A stretch of DNA of 64,000 nt. It comes from Streptomyces piniterrae (GTDB taxonomy: Bacteria > Actinomycetota > Actinomycetes > Streptomycetales > Streptomycetaceae). The position numbers and the translations under genes were made by a program. The stretch is from the NCBI RefSeq assembly GCF_005048155.1, contig NZ_SUMB01000011.1:62001-126000 (forward strand), read 5' to 3'. The notes beneath the pieces are model-generated. The model was given only the letters and a program-made list of their open reading frames with translations. It was not told the origin of the DNA and did no database searches. The stretch's first letter is position 1, and the number at the start of each line of letters is the position of its first letter. Shown here in pieces: positions 29,891-39,312 of the stretch.

Positions 29891-31744
29891 CTACGCGCTC
29901 AGCTCCTCCTGGAGCGCCGTAAGCAGCCGTGCCGCCCGCTCCGCGACCTCCGGCGGCCCGAGCTCCACGGCCCGCGCACACCAGCCCTGCGCCTCGGCGA
30001 GCGCGCCGCGCCGGGCGGCCAGCAGCGCCAGCCGCAGGGCGGCGCGGCCGTGCCCGCCCTCGGCGGCGCGCTGCCACCACAGGGCGGCCTCGGGGAGGCT
30101 GCCCTCGCGGGCCAGCAGCAGCCCGAGGTTGAAGGCGCCGTTGCGGCTGCCGGCCTCGGCCGCCGCGCGGTACCACGTCGCCGCCTCGACGACATCACCC
30201 CGAGCCGCCGCGAACATGCCAACCCGGACCTGGGCGCGGCGGTGCCCCTGCCGCGCGGCCCGCTCGTACCACTCCGTGCTCTCGTCGTCCGGCGTCCGCC
30301 CGCCGTCCGCCGGCCCGGCGTCGCTCGCCTCCGCGGACCTGCGGTCCAGGAGGTCGGCGAGCCGGAAGGCCGCCTCGGGGCTGCCGCCGCCGGCCGCACA
30401 CCGCAGATTCCGCTCCGCGGCCTGCTCCTCGCCCTCGCGCAGCTGCACGATGGCGACCTGCAGCGCCGCCTCGGTGTGCCCGGCCGCGGCGGCCCGCTCG
30501 TACCAGGCGTGCGCCATCCGCTCCTCGCCGCGCCCGGCGAACAGGATGCCGAGGTTGAACGCGGCGTCCACGCTGCCCGCCTCGGCGGCCTTGGAGAACC
30601 ACGGCTCGGCCCCCGAGGCGTCGCCGCGCTGGAGCAGCAGGATCGCGAGCGCGTTCGCGGCCTCGCGGTGCCCGGCGTAGGCCGCCCTGCGGTACCACTG
30701 CTCACCGCGCCCGGCCCGGCCCTGCTCGGCGCAGAGCAGCCCGATGTTGTAGGCGCCGTTGACGTCGCCGGCGTCCAGCGCGACGCGGTACCAGCGCTCG
30801 GCGGTCTGCAGTTCGCCGCGGTCGGCGTGCAGCGCGCCCAGCGCGTTGGCGGCGTTGCCGTCGCCGTCCTGGGCGGCCCGGCGCCACCACTCGGCGGCGC
30901 TCTCCTCGTCCCCGGCGTCCCGCAGCAGGAAGCCCAGCGCGCAAGCGGCCCGCGCCTCACCGTCCTTGGCGGCGGAGAGGTACCAGCGGCCCGCCTCCTG
31001 GACGTCGCCGCGGTCCTCCAGGAGCGTGCCCAACTGCAGTGCGGCGCGCCGGTGTCCGCGCGCGGCGGCCTGGCGGTACCACTGCTCGGCCTCCGCCTCC
31101 TGGGTCAGCTCCCCGTAGGCGGGAACGGCCCGGCGGTCCGTCTCCCGGCCGTCCTCGATGAGCCGGGCCAGGCGGTAGGCGGCCTCGCGGTGGCCGCGCT
31201 CGGCGGCGGCCCGGAACCAGCGTTCGGCGCCGATGTCGCCGCGGTGCTCCAGCAGGTCGGCGAGGGCGTAGGCGCCCAGGCAGTGGCCGGATTCGGCGGA
31301 CTGGCGCAGCCAGTACTCGGCGGCCGGCTCGTCGCCGCGCTCGCGGTGGTGGCGCCCGAGGGCGTGCGCCGCGGCGGCGGAACCGGCGACGGCCGCGATA
31401 CGCCACCACCCGGCCGCCTCGTCCGCGTAGCCCCGCTGATGGAGCAGCACGCCAAGGTTGTTGGCGGCGGCGCGGTCCCCGGCGGCGGTGGCGGAACGCA
31501 GATACGGCTCGGCGCCGTCGAGGTCACCGCGGCGCAGCAGCAGCGCGCCGAGCGCGCTCATGGCGGCGGTGTCGCCCGCCTCGGCGGCCCGGCGGTGGCC
31601 GGTCTCGGTCACCGCGTCGGACGCTTCGGCGGCCTCCGCGGCCTCCATCGCGTCCATCGGCAGCTCGGATTCGCGCCCGTCATCGGGCGCATGCACAAAC
31701 CGGTCTGTCTCCAACAACCTTGCCTTGTCCCCCATAAGACCCAT
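29891..31744 (-). CDS. Sel1-like repeat protein
   Basis: 617 aa, made almost entirely of about 14 consecutive Sel1/TPR-like helical repeats of roughly 36 residues (e.g. YLRSATAAGDRAAANNLGVL, WYRQAAARGHRRAALQLGTL, WYRVALDAGDVNGAYNIGLL). It has no signal peptide or membrane span, and the first 45 residues are acidic and unordered. Such arrays are protein-protein scaffolds. It starts at the ATG at 31744 or, three codons later, at 31735 (MGDKARLLETDRF). It is bracketed by two identical initiator tRNA genes; no functional link is evident. Function unknown. Confidence 0.82.
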   Translation of the reverse strand: MGLMGDKARLLETDRFVHAPDDGRESELPMDAMEAAEAAEASDAVTETGHRRAAEAGDTAAMSALGALLLRRGDLDGAEPYLRSATAAGDRAAANNLGVLLHQRGYADEAAGWWRIAAVAGSAAAAHALGRHHRERGDEPAAEYWLRQSAESGHCLGAYALADLLEHRGDIGAERWFRAAAERGHREAAYRLARLIEDGRETDRRAVPAYGELTQEAEAEQWYRQAAARGHRRAALQLGTLLEDRGDVQEAGRWYLSAAKDGEARAACALGFLLRDAGDEESAAEWWRRAAQDGDGNAANALGALHADRGELQTAERWYRVALDAGDVNGAYNIGLLCAEQGRAGRGEQWYRRAAYAGHREAANALAILLLQRGDASGAEPWFSKAAEAGSVDAAFNLGILFAGRGEERMAHAWYERAAAAGHTEAALQVAIVQLREGEEQAAERNLRCAAGGGSPEAAFRLADLLDRRSAEASDAGPADGGRTPDDESTEWYERAARQGHRRAQVRVGMFAAARGDVVEAATWYRAAAEAGSRNGAFNLGLLLAREGSLPEAALWWQRAAEGGHGRAALRLALLAARRGALAEAQGWCARAVELGPPEVAERAARLLTALQEELSA

Positions 31745-31909
31745 CGTCGCATCACCTGTAACCCGCGTACACCTGGTATACCGCAGCCAGTGAGGTCACT
31801 TCAGCGGTTTGTCGACTTCCCGACACGGCGACTTGTCAAACTCAAGCACACAGGTTCCCCACATGGGCCGTGCGACCCGGCCGTACACCGCATCGATCCC
31901 GACGCATGA

Positions 31910-31942
31910 CGAAGGCCCGGATCCAGTGGATCCGGGCCTTCG
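31910..31942 (-). terminator. Terminator of initiator tRNA copy 2
   Basis: Same sequence as 29674-29706 (16-bp arms, one central base). The tRNA plus terminator unit is therefore duplicated. Confidence 0.85.
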
Positions 31943-31950
31943 TCTTCCAG

Positions 31951-32024
31951 TAGCGGGGACAGGATTTGAACCTGCGACCTCTGGGTTATGAGCCCAGCGA
32001 GCTACCGAGCTGCTCCACCCCGCG
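31951..32024 (-). tRNA. tRNA-fMet (CAU anticodon), copy 2
   Basis: Identical in all 74 positions to copy 1, with the same initiator features (C1-U72 mismatch, CTGGG/CCCAG anticodon stem). Same strand. Lies between the UPF0182 gene and the Sel1 gene. Confidence 0.95.
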
Positions 32025-32074
32025 TCGTTGTGCCCTCAAGGTATCACGGCACCGGGGCGGTCCCCGACCAGCAC

Positions 32075-32114
32075 CGCCGTGCTGCCACCGGCGCGAACCG
32101 GTGGCAGCACGGCG
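32075..32114 (-). terminator. Terminator after UPF0182 gene
   Basis: 17-bp perfect stem CGCCGTGCTGCCACCGG and complement, 6-nt loop, 21 bp downstream of the UPF0182 stop on the minus strand. Confidence 0.8.
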
Positions 32115-32135
32115 TGTCGCTCCGTACGGGCCGGC

Positions 32136-35021
32136 TCAGCCGCCCTTGCCGGTCTTCTCGGACGCCTTGGCGGCACGGTCCAGCGCGGCCTTCATCCGCT
32201 TCTGGGCCTCACCGAAGGCCGCCCAGTCACCGTCGACACGGGCCTTCTCGGCATCCTCGTACGCCTTCTGGGCGTCGGCGATGGCCTGTTGTGCCGTCTG
32301 GTCGGACGGTGGCTGCGGGGTGGTGTCGCCGCCCGGTGGCTTCTCCGTGCCGGTGCTCGGCGCCTTCTTGCCGAAGACGACGTCCAGCGCGTCCTTGAGG
32401 GAGTCCTCCAGGACGGGCTTGTTGTCGCCGTAGCTCACCAACACCTTCTTCAGCAGCGGGTAGTTGGTGTTGGCGCCGCGCAGATAGACCGGTTCGACGT
32501 ACAGCAGCCCGCCGTCCAGCGGCACGGTCAGCAGGTTGCCGTACTCGATCTCCGAATCGCCGAATTTCTTGAGGATGTTGAGTTCGTTGGCGATGACCGG
32601 ATCGGAGTTGAACTTCGACTGCACCAGCTGCGGGCCGGGCACCGGCGTCTCCGACGGCAGCTTCAGCAGTCTGATCTTGCCGTAGTCGGCGCTGGTCGCG
32701 TTGGCGTCGACGGCCATGAAGGCGCCGAGGTTGTCGCGCTTGTTGGGCGTGAAGGTCGTCGTGAGCGAGAAGGACTGATCCTTCTGGTCCGGCATCTTCA
32801 TGCTCAGGTAGTACGGCGGAACGGCGTTGCCCGACTTGGTGGTCGGGTCGTTCGGGATCTGCCAGCGCTCGGAGCCGGTGTAGAAGGTGCCCGGGTCCGT
32901 GACGTGGTAGGTGGTCAGCAGCTGCCGCTGCACCTTGAAGAGGTCCTGCGGGTAGCGCAGATGCTCCTTCAGCTTCGGGCTGATGGCGCTCTTCTTCTCG
33001 ACCGTGCCCGGGAAGGACTTCATCCAGGTCTTGAGGACCGGGTCCTTGGTGTCCCACTGGTAGAGCTTGACCGAGCCGTCGTACGCGTCGACCGTCGCCT
33101 TGACGGAGTTGCGGATGTAGTTGACCTGGTTCTGCTGGGCCACCACCGCCCGCTGGCCGTCGGTGAGCGAATCGGCCGTGGTGTCCCCGAGCGTGGTGCG
33201 CGAGGCGTACGGATAGCCGTTGCTGGTGGTGTAGGCGTCCACGATCCACTGGATGCGGCCGTCGATGACCGCCGGATAGGCGTCGCCGTCGATGGTCAGC
33301 CAGGGGGCGACGGATTCGACGCGCTCCTTGGGCGTGCGGTTGTACAGGATCCGCGAGCCGTCACCGATCGCGCCGGAGTAGAGGATCTGCGGCTCCCCGA
33401 ACGCCACCGCGTACGCGGCGCGGTTGATCGGGTTGGACAGATTCACTCCGCTCTTGCCTGTGTAGCTGTAGCTCTTTTCGCCGGTTTTATCGTCGGAATA
33501 GTCCAATTCCTTCTGCGGACCGCCGACGATGGAGTACTGGGTGGTCTTCTCGCCGTAGTAGACCCGCTGCTCGTGCTCGGGGAGCTGCCCCTTGGCCGGC
33601 AGATCCGACTCGGTGTACTTCGGGCCACCGCCGTCGGCGGTCTCGGTCCCCTTGGCGGCGACCGCGCCATAGCCGTGGGTGTACTTGAAGTGGTCGTTGA
33701 TCCAGTTGCGCTCGGGGATCCCGGCCAGGTTCAGCTCACGCAGACCGATCACGGTGTCCTGCTCGGCGCCGTCCGCGCCCTTGTAGCGGTCGACGTCCAG
33801 CGTGGAGGGGAACTGGTAGTAGCCCTTCACCTGCTGCTGTTGCTGGAAGGCCGGCGAGACCACGTTCGGGTCGAGCAGCCGCATGCTGGCGGTGGTGTCC
33901 GCGTCATCCCGCAGCCGCTGACCGTCCTCCTTGCCGACGGGCTTGTAGTTGCCCTTGTACGGCGTGACGGCGGAGTCCTGGATGTCGTACGCGTCCCGGG
34001 TCGCCTTGATGTTCTGCTTGATGTACGGCGCTTCCTTGGCCTGCTCGTTCGGCTGGACCTGGAACTTCTGCACGATCGCCGGATACAGGCCGCCGATGAG
34101 GATCGCGGAGAGCACCATCAGCCCGAAGCCGATCACCGGCAGCTGCCAGGTGCGGCGCCAGAGGGTGGCGAAGAACAGCACCGCGCAGATCGCCGCGATG
34201 AAGAACAGGATGGTCTTCGCCGGGAGATAGGCGTTGGCGTCGACATAGCGCAGGCCGGTCCAGTTGTCGGCCGACTTCAGGCCGCTGGACTTCACCGCGA
34301 GTCCGTACCGGTCGAGCCAGTACGCGATCGCCTTAAGCGAGACGAAGATACCGAGCAGCACCGACAGATGACCGGTCGCGGCGGCGGTCGCCCGGGAGCC
34401 GGGGCTGGTCACCCGCAGCCCGCCGTAGAGGTAGTGCGTCAGCGCCGCGGCCACCAGGGACAGCACCGCACAGGCGAAGCCGAAGCTCAACAGGAAGCGG
34501 TACCAGGGCAGGTCGAAGGCGTAGAACGAGACGTCCTTGCCGAACTGCGGGTCCGTCTGGCCGAACGGCACACCGTTGACCCACTGCAGCCACGTACGCC
34601 ACTCGCCCGAGGCGGACGCGCCGGCGATCAGGCCGATCACCGCGGTGACCGCGATCAGCGCCCACTTCTTGAACGGCGCGATACCCATCCGGTAGCGGTC
34701 CAGGCTCTGCTGCTCCATGGACATCGCGCTGAGCGGCGGACGCAGCCGGTGCGCCAGCCAGATGTTGACGCCCACGGCCACCGCCATGACGACGCCGAAG
34801 AAGAAGAACAGTCCGATCTTGGTCCACAGGGTCGTGGTGAAGACCGACGAATAGTGGACCGAGCGGTACCAGAGCCAGTCGGTCCAGAACCCCGCGAACA
34901 TCACGAAGAGCATGGCCAGCACGGCCAGCACACCCAACGTCATGAGCAGGGTCCGGATCCGCCGGGACGGTCGGCCGACTCTGATCCGTGGCCCTGTCGG
35001 GCCTCCGCCGCGGTCCGGCAT
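32136..35021 (-). CDS. UPF0182 family large membrane protein
   Basis: 961 aa from the ATG at 35021 (MPDRGGGPTGPRI), the start usual for Streptomyces homologues; an in-frame ATG at 35099 would add 26 non-conserved residues. The N-terminal 340 residues contain seven or so membrane spans; the rest is a large domain, probably extracellular. The last 90 residues are a Pro/Thr/Gly linker and Lys/Ala-rich helices (EDAEKARVDGDWAAFGEAQK). Homologous to M. tuberculosis Rv3193c. Divergent from the PPA1309-family gene. Molecular function not established. Confidence 0.88.
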   Translation of the reverse strand: MPDRGGGPTGPRIRVGRPSRRIRTLLMTLGVLAVLAMLFVMFAGFWTDWLWYRSVHYSSVFTTTLWTKIGLFFFFGVVMAVAVGVNIWLAHRLRPPLSAMSMEQQSLDRYRMGIAPFKKWALIAVTAVIGLIAGASASGEWRTWLQWVNGVPFGQTDPQFGKDVSFYAFDLPWYRFLLSFGFACAVLSLVAAALTHYLYGGLRVTSPGSRATAAATGHLSVLLGIFVSLKAIAYWLDRYGLAVKSSGLKSADNWTGLRYVDANAYLPAKTILFFIAAICAVLFFATLWRRTWQLPVIGFGLMVLSAILIGGLYPAIVQKFQVQPNEQAKEAPYIKQNIKATRDAYDIQDSAVTPYKGNYKPVGKEDGQRLRDDADTTASMRLLDPNVVSPAFQQQQQVKGYYQFPSTLDVDRYKGADGAEQDTVIGLRELNLAGIPERNWINDHFKYTHGYGAVAAKGTETADGGGPKYTESDLPAKGQLPEHEQRVYYGEKTTQYSIVGGPQKELDYSDDKTGEKSYSYTGKSGVNLSNPINRAAYAVAFGEPQILYSGAIGDGSRILYNRTPKERVESVAPWLTIDGDAYPAVIDGRIQWIVDAYTTSNGYPYASRTTLGDTTADSLTDGQRAVVAQQNQVNYIRNSVKATVDAYDGSVKLYQWDTKDPVLKTWMKSFPGTVEKKSAISPKLKEHLRYPQDLFKVQRQLLTTYHVTDPGTFYTGSERWQIPNDPTTKSGNAVPPYYLSMKMPDQKDQSFSLTTTFTPNKRDNLGAFMAVDANATSADYGKIRLLKLPSETPVPGPQLVQSKFNSDPVIANELNILKKFGDSEIEYGNLLTVPLDGGLLYVEPVYLRGANTNYPLLKKVLVSYGDNKPVLEDSLKDALDVVFGKKAPSTGTEKPPGGDTTPQPPSDQTAQQAIADAQKAYEDAEKARVDGDWAAFGEAQKRMKAALDRAAKASEKTGKGG

Positions 35022-35157
35022 CTGGAAAGCCAAGGTGCGCACCTCGAAGTTCGCTGTCGTGTGGAGCAGGCCCGGCGATAGTAGGACCCACTGATGCAAC
35101 TTACTAAGGCTTTACTCAGTTCCCGATTTCCGGGGTTCACAAGGCACGATGTGAAAC

Positions 35158-35712
35158 ATGAGCAACCTCCCCGTTGACGGCACCCCCCTCGCCGCCGACC
35201 CACTGACCCGCGCGGTACTCGAGATCGACGAGTACAGCGCCGGGCTCGGCTGGGACCAGCCCGCCCGACTGTTCGCCCTCGTCGACACCGCCAAGCTGCG
35301 CGATCAGGAGCCCTCGCTCGCCGCCCAGCTCGGCATCGACGACTCCACCACCGCTTCCCTGACCCCCGTCGAGCAGGACGAGATCCCGGCGGGGACGCCG
35401 CTGGACGAGTTCCTCGGCACCATCGCCTGGCCGGACGCCGTCTCCGGCTGCGCGCTGACCGTGGAGCGGCTGATGCTGCCGCCGTCCGCCGAGGAGTCCG
35501 TGCCGGAGGGCATGAACGAGGCGCAGCTCGCCAAGTGGGTCGCCGCCCACCCGGACCGCCAGGAGGTCCGGATGACGGTGGCCGTGCTGCGGGACGGGTC
35601 CCGCGAATCGGCGCTGCGGCTGCGCGAGAAGGACTCCACGGCCGAGGTCCTCACCGGCTCGTCGCTGGTCCCGGGCCTGGCGGACGCGCTGGCCGCGACG
35701 TTCGAGGACTGA
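35158..35712 (+). CDS. PPA1309-family conserved actinobacterial protein
   Basis: 184 aa, cytoplasmic, acidic, no transmembrane segment. Conserved regions include TRAVLEIDEYSAGLGWDQPA and RLFALVDTAKL near the start and AHPDRQEVRMTVAVLRDGSR later. The family name comes from Propionibacterium PPA1309. No fold or activity known to me. Consistently next to the UPF0182 gene and the PDZ protease gene. Confidence 0.82.
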   Translation: MSNLPVDGTPLAADPLTRAVLEIDEYSAGLGWDQPARLFALVDTAKLRDQEPSLAAQLGIDDSTTASLTPVEQDEIPAGTPLDEFLGTIAWPDAVSGCALTVERLMLPPSAEESVPEGMNEAQLAKWVAAHPDRQEVRMTVAVLRDGSRESALRLREKDSTAEVLTGSSLVPGLADALAATFED

Positions 35713-35731
35713 CCCGCGGAACGTGGGCGGC

Positions 35732-36838
35732 CTACCGGCCTGCCGGGCCGCAGCTCGGCAGGCCGGCGGTGTCGCCCGTGCGGATCTTCTCCAGCGCCTT
35801 CACCGCGTCGCCTATGGTGTCGACCTTGACCAGCCGGAGGCCCTTCGGGGTGTCCTTGGCCGCGGTCGCGCAGTTGGCCTTCGGCGTCAGGAAGAACTCG
35901 GCGCCCTGACTCCGCGCGCCGACCGTCTTCATGGAGATGCCGCCGATCGGGCCGACCTTGCCCTTGTCGTCGATCGTGCCCGTGCCGGCCACGAACCTGC
36001 CGCCGGTCAGATCCCCCGGCGTCAGCTTGTCGATGATGCCGAGCGCGAACATCAGGCCGGCGCTGGGGCCGCCGACGTCGGCCAGCTTCACGTCGATGGT
36101 GAACGGGAAGGTGTGATCGACATCGGCCTGGATGCCCACGATGGCCCGGCCGTCCGGCGCCTTCACCGTGGTGATCGCGATCGGCTTCCCACCCGTCGCG
36201 GGCCGCCGGCCCTTCTTCTCCGCCGCGGCCGCTTCCTTGGCCGGGATGATCGTGAAGACGACCCGCTCGCCCGGCTTGTGCTTGGTCACCAGCTTGGCCA
36301 CGTCGCCGCTCGCCTTGACCGGCGTTCCGTCCACGGCCTTGATCACATCGCCCGCGTGCAGGCGCCCGTCGGCCGGCTTGTCCTTGACGACGGAACCGAC
36401 GACGGTCTGGGTGGCGACCGGGATGTGCAGCTGCTCGAGCGCGGCGACCTTGGCGCTCTCCTGGGACTGGCTGAACTCCTCGGCGTTCTCCTGGTCGGCC
36501 TGCTCGGCGGTCTGCCCCTCGGGGTAGAGCGTCTTGTGCGGCACCACCGCGCTGTCGTGGTCCAGCCAGCCGTAGACCGCCTCGAAGAGGTTCATGGTGT
36601 AGTCGGGGCCGGTCACCCGGACCGTCGTCATGTTGAGGTTGCCCTTGGGCTGGCCGTTCTCCGGATACGTCCTGCGCCCGGAGATCTGCAGCACCGGCTC
36701 ACCGTCGTGATCACCAAGGGTGTTGACCGTCGGGCCCGGCGACATCTCGGCATACGGGACGGGGAACAGCACCCCGGCGCAGAGCAGCGCGATCAGCATC
36801 AGGGTCGAGGCGAGCAGCGTCGCGGTGCGGCGTGGCAT
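35732..36838 (-). CDS. YlbL-family membrane-anchored PDZ-Lon serine protease
   Basis: 368 aa: N-terminal signal anchor (LLASTLMLIALLCAGVLF), PDZ domain (about 130-210: HAGDVIKAVDGTPV, TKHKPGERVVFTII) and a Lon-type Ser-Lys protease domain. The dyad is Ser in GGPSAGLMFAL and Lys in GISMKTVGAR. Located outside the membrane. Homologous to B. subtilis YlbL and M. tuberculosis Rv3194c. Convergent with the PPA1309-family gene (gap about 20 bp). No clear SD before the ATG. Confidence 0.9.
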   Translation of the reverse strand: MPRRTATLLASTLMLIALLCAGVLFPVPYAEMSPGPTVNTLGDHDGEPVLQISGRRTYPENGQPKGNLNMTTVRVTGPDYTMNLFEAVYGWLDHDSAVVPHKTLYPEGQTAEQADQENAEEFSQSQESAKVAALEQLHIPVATQTVVGSVVKDKPADGRLHAGDVIKAVDGTPVKASGDVAKLVTKHKPGERVVFTIIPAKEAAAAEKKGRRPATGGKPIAITTVKAPDGRAIVGIQADVDHTFPFTIDVKLADVGGPSAGLMFALGIIDKLTPGDLTGGRFVAGTGTIDDKGKVGPIGGISMKTVGARSQGAEFFLTPKANCATAAKDTPKGLRLVKVDTIGDAVKALEKIRTGDTAGLPSCGPAGR

Positions 36839-36976
36839 GGAACGACAGTACGGGACGGGTATGACAGTCGGCCCGCAGGGGCCGTCCGTACGGGAACCGG
36901 CAGGCGCACACGCATGGCCGACGCGCCGTCACCCCTGCGGGGCACGGCAGTTGCTCACGCGTACGACCGGGGAACC

Positions 36977-37159
36977 TCAGGCCGCGTCGGAGGCGGGGTC
37001 GGAAGCGGAATGCTCCTTTTCCATCGCGGCGCGGAACCGGGCGTAACCCGCGAGCTCCGCGACGTCCCCGGTCTTGCGATTACGCATGGCCCACACACTC
37101 CAGAGCACAGCGACAAGCGCGGCGACAACCGGAATCAGCAACCAGAGGAGCGCACCCAT
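36977..37159 (-). CDS. Small single-span membrane protein
   Basis: 60 aa: MGALLWLLIPVVAALVAVLW forms one membrane span, followed by a basic turn (AMRNRKTG) and an amphipathic helix (ELAGYARFRAAMEKEH). It follows Streptomyces codon bias and is preceded by GGGAGG-like sequence, so it is likely real. Function unknown. Confidence 0.7.
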   Translation of the reverse strand: MGALLWLLIPVVAALVAVLWSVWAMRNRKTGDVAELAGYARFRAAMEKEHSASDPASDAA

Positions 37160-37365
37160 AGCGACCTCCCAACCCCTTGCGCAACCGCAATCGACGAATA
37201 AGCAGATTAACCATCTGCCAGGTCAACGCTCACGCCAGGGGGCGGGTTACGCAACCGGAGCGCAACGCACCGGTTTCGGTCGGTGTTCGAGTAGGAGAGG
37301 CGGCCGTATCGGCTACGCCCCTACCCGCCCACCCGTCGCCCGACCACCACCCCTAGAAGAAGACG

Positions 37366-37845
37366 CTACGCGCCTACCCATTCTTCTGTCCCGTCGGAGA
37401 ACGTCTGATGCTTCCAGATCGGCACCTGGAACTTGAGATCGTCGATCAGCTTGCGGCAGGCGTCGAACGCCTCGCCGCGGTGCGGGCAGGAGACCGCGAC
37501 GACGACGGCCAGGTCGCCGATGGCCAGATCGCCCACCCGGTGAACGGCGGCCAGCGCACGGACCGGGTAGTCGGCGACGACCTTCTCGGCGATCCGGCGC
37601 ATCTCCGCCTCGGCGGTCGGGTGCGCGGAGTAGCCCAGGGCGTCGACGTCGGCGCCGCCGTCGTGCGAGCGGACCGTGCCGACGAACAGGGCCGTGCCGC
37701 CGGCCGCGGCGTCTCCGACGGCCGCGAAGACCTCGTCCAAGGACAGCGCGGTGTCACGGATCGCGAGGAGCCGGATCGGGTCCGCCGCGCCCTGCTCACC
37801 AGGGTGGTCACGGCCGGGGGACGGTGCGGAGTGCGTGCCAGACAT
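37366..37845 (-). CDS. moaE: Molybdopterin synthase catalytic subunit
   Basis: 159 aa from the ATG at 37845. MoaE converts precursor Z to molybdopterin with MoaD thiocarboxylate. Conserved residues include FVGTVRSHDGG, VHRVGDLAIGDLAVVVAVSC, HRGEAFDACRKLIDDLK and the catalytic lysine segment VPIWKHQTF. MoaD is not nearby. The first 30 residues are a disordered Ser/Gly/Pro extension. Confidence 0.92.
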   Translation of the reverse strand: MSGTHSAPSPGRDHPGEQGAADPIRLLAIRDTALSLDEVFAAVGDAAAGGTALFVGTVRSHDGGADVDALGYSAHPTAEAEMRRIAEKVVADYPVRALAAVHRVGDLAIGDLAVVVAVSCPHRGEAFDACRKLIDDLKFQVPIWKHQTFSDGTEEWVGA

Positions 37846-37969
37846 ACCCCCATCGTGCCGTACGGGGGCGCGGCGGGGAATGACCGTTTCCACCGGGCGT
37901 ACGCGCCCGGGTATGGAGGCTCGTACAGCCGGACCGGCCGTCCCGGTGGCGCGCCGTGCCGGGCCCGGG

Positions 37970-39121
37970 TCAGATACGGCGGCGGGCCTTGCGCGCGCGC
38001 CGCACCAGGGCGGCGGTGCCCAGGAGCGCCACGGTGGCTCCGGCCGCGCCGGCCGCGGTGGCGTCCTTGCGGCCCAGCCGGCGGCCGGCGACGGTGTGGC
38101 GGCCCGCGACCTCCTCCAGGAGCTCGGCGAGCACCTCCTCGTTCGTCCACCGGGGCCGCCAGCCCGCCTCGTGGAGCCGGCTGCCGCTGACCACCCAGGG
38201 GTGCATCGTGTACGCGAGGTCCCCGGCGGGCGACGGGGTCAGGCCGATGCGGTGCAGCCGGGCGGCGGCGCCCAGGGCCACCGAGGACGGCAGCTCCATG
38301 CGCCGGATGCCGGACAGTTCCTCGACCTCCTCCTGCTCCAGCCAGCCGTCGCAGCCGACCGCCAGCTCACCGTCGACGCGCTCCAGGGCCGCGTACTCCA
38401 GGGCGCTGACCAGGTCCTCGACATGGCAGAACTGCCAGGCGGGGCGGGATCCCGCGACGACCAGGAGGCGGGGCGACTCGAAGTAGCGGGTCAGGGCGGT
38501 GTCGGTGCCGCCCACCAGGACGGTGGGGCGCAGCACCGTGACGTTCAGGCCGGGGTGCGCGCGGGGCGCGCGGCGGGCCAGGTGCTCGATCTCCAGCAGG
38601 TCGCCGACACCGGTGGCGTCGGCGGTGGCGCGCAGCTCGGCGTCCTCGGCGAGCGGAACATCATTGTCGGGCAGCGCCCCGTAGACCATGGCCGAGGTGC
38701 ACAGCACGACCCGGTGGACGCCGGCCGCGGCGGCGGCGGTGAGGACCGTCTGCGTGCCGCGCACGTTGTAGGCGGTACGGGCCGCGGCGTCGGTCTCCAG
38801 GTCGAGGTCGAGCGCCAGGTGGACGACGACGTCCGCGCCGCGCAGTTTGTCGGCGATGGCGGGGTCGCGCACGTCCAGGACATGCCAGCGCGCCTCGGCG
38901 ACGTCGCCGCGCCGCTCGTCGATGGCGACCACCTGCTTGACCTCGTCGGACGCGACGAGGGCGCGGGTGAGCAGCGCGCCGACCCCGGAGGCGGCGCCGG
39001 TGACGGCGACGACGGGCCGGCGCAGCGGCCGGTCCGTGGCACCGCCGGCGGTACTTTCTGCCTTCTCGGTCTTGGCCGCAGCGTTTCGCGCTGCGCGAAC
39101 GGTCGGATCTGGGGAACTCAC
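37970..39121 (-). CDS. SDR-family NAD-dependent epimerase/dehydratase-like protein
   Basis: 383 aa from the GTG at 39121 (GGAG 7 bp upstream). Rossmann Gly motif VVAVTGAASGVGALLTRALV at about 40, then LDVRDPAIADKL, VVHLALDLDL, and CTSAMVYGALPDN in which the usual YxxxK signature is altered. An extended-SDR-like substrate region and a short C-terminal membrane-like helix (GATVALLGTAALVRRARK) follow. The substrate is unknown. Convergent/adjacent to moaE on the same strand. Confidence 0.8.
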   Translation of the reverse strand: MSSPDPTVRAARNAAAKTEKAESTAGGATDRPLRRPVVAVTGAASGVGALLTRALVASDEVKQVVAIDERRGDVAEARWHVLDVRDPAIADKLRGADVVVHLALDLDLETDAAARTAYNVRGTQTVLTAAAAAGVHRVVLCTSAMVYGALPDNDVPLAEDAELRATADATGVGDLLEIEHLARRAPRAHPGLNVTVLRPTVLVGGTDTALTRYFESPRLLVVAGSRPAWQFCHVEDLVSALEYAALERVDGELAVGCDGWLEQEEVEELSGIRRMELPSSVALGAAARLHRIGLTPSPAGDLAYTMHPWVVSGSRLHEAGWRPRWTNEEVLAELLEEVAGRHTVAGRRLGRKDATAAGAAGATVALLGTAALVRRARKARRRI

Positions 39122-39312
39122 CGGGCGTCTCCAGCGGTTGAATTCAGTACGTGCGCGTGCTGACGCGTACGTACCAGGTGGCGTCCATCCTGCCGCAGCC
39201 ACCGGGCCAGCGGAGCACCGAGCCCCGAAGCGGGCCGGGTGTCTACGCTGGAGGTGATGTCGGGCAGTCGCCGTCGGCCCCGGGCCGGCGGCCCTACGAG
39301 CCGAGGAAACCC

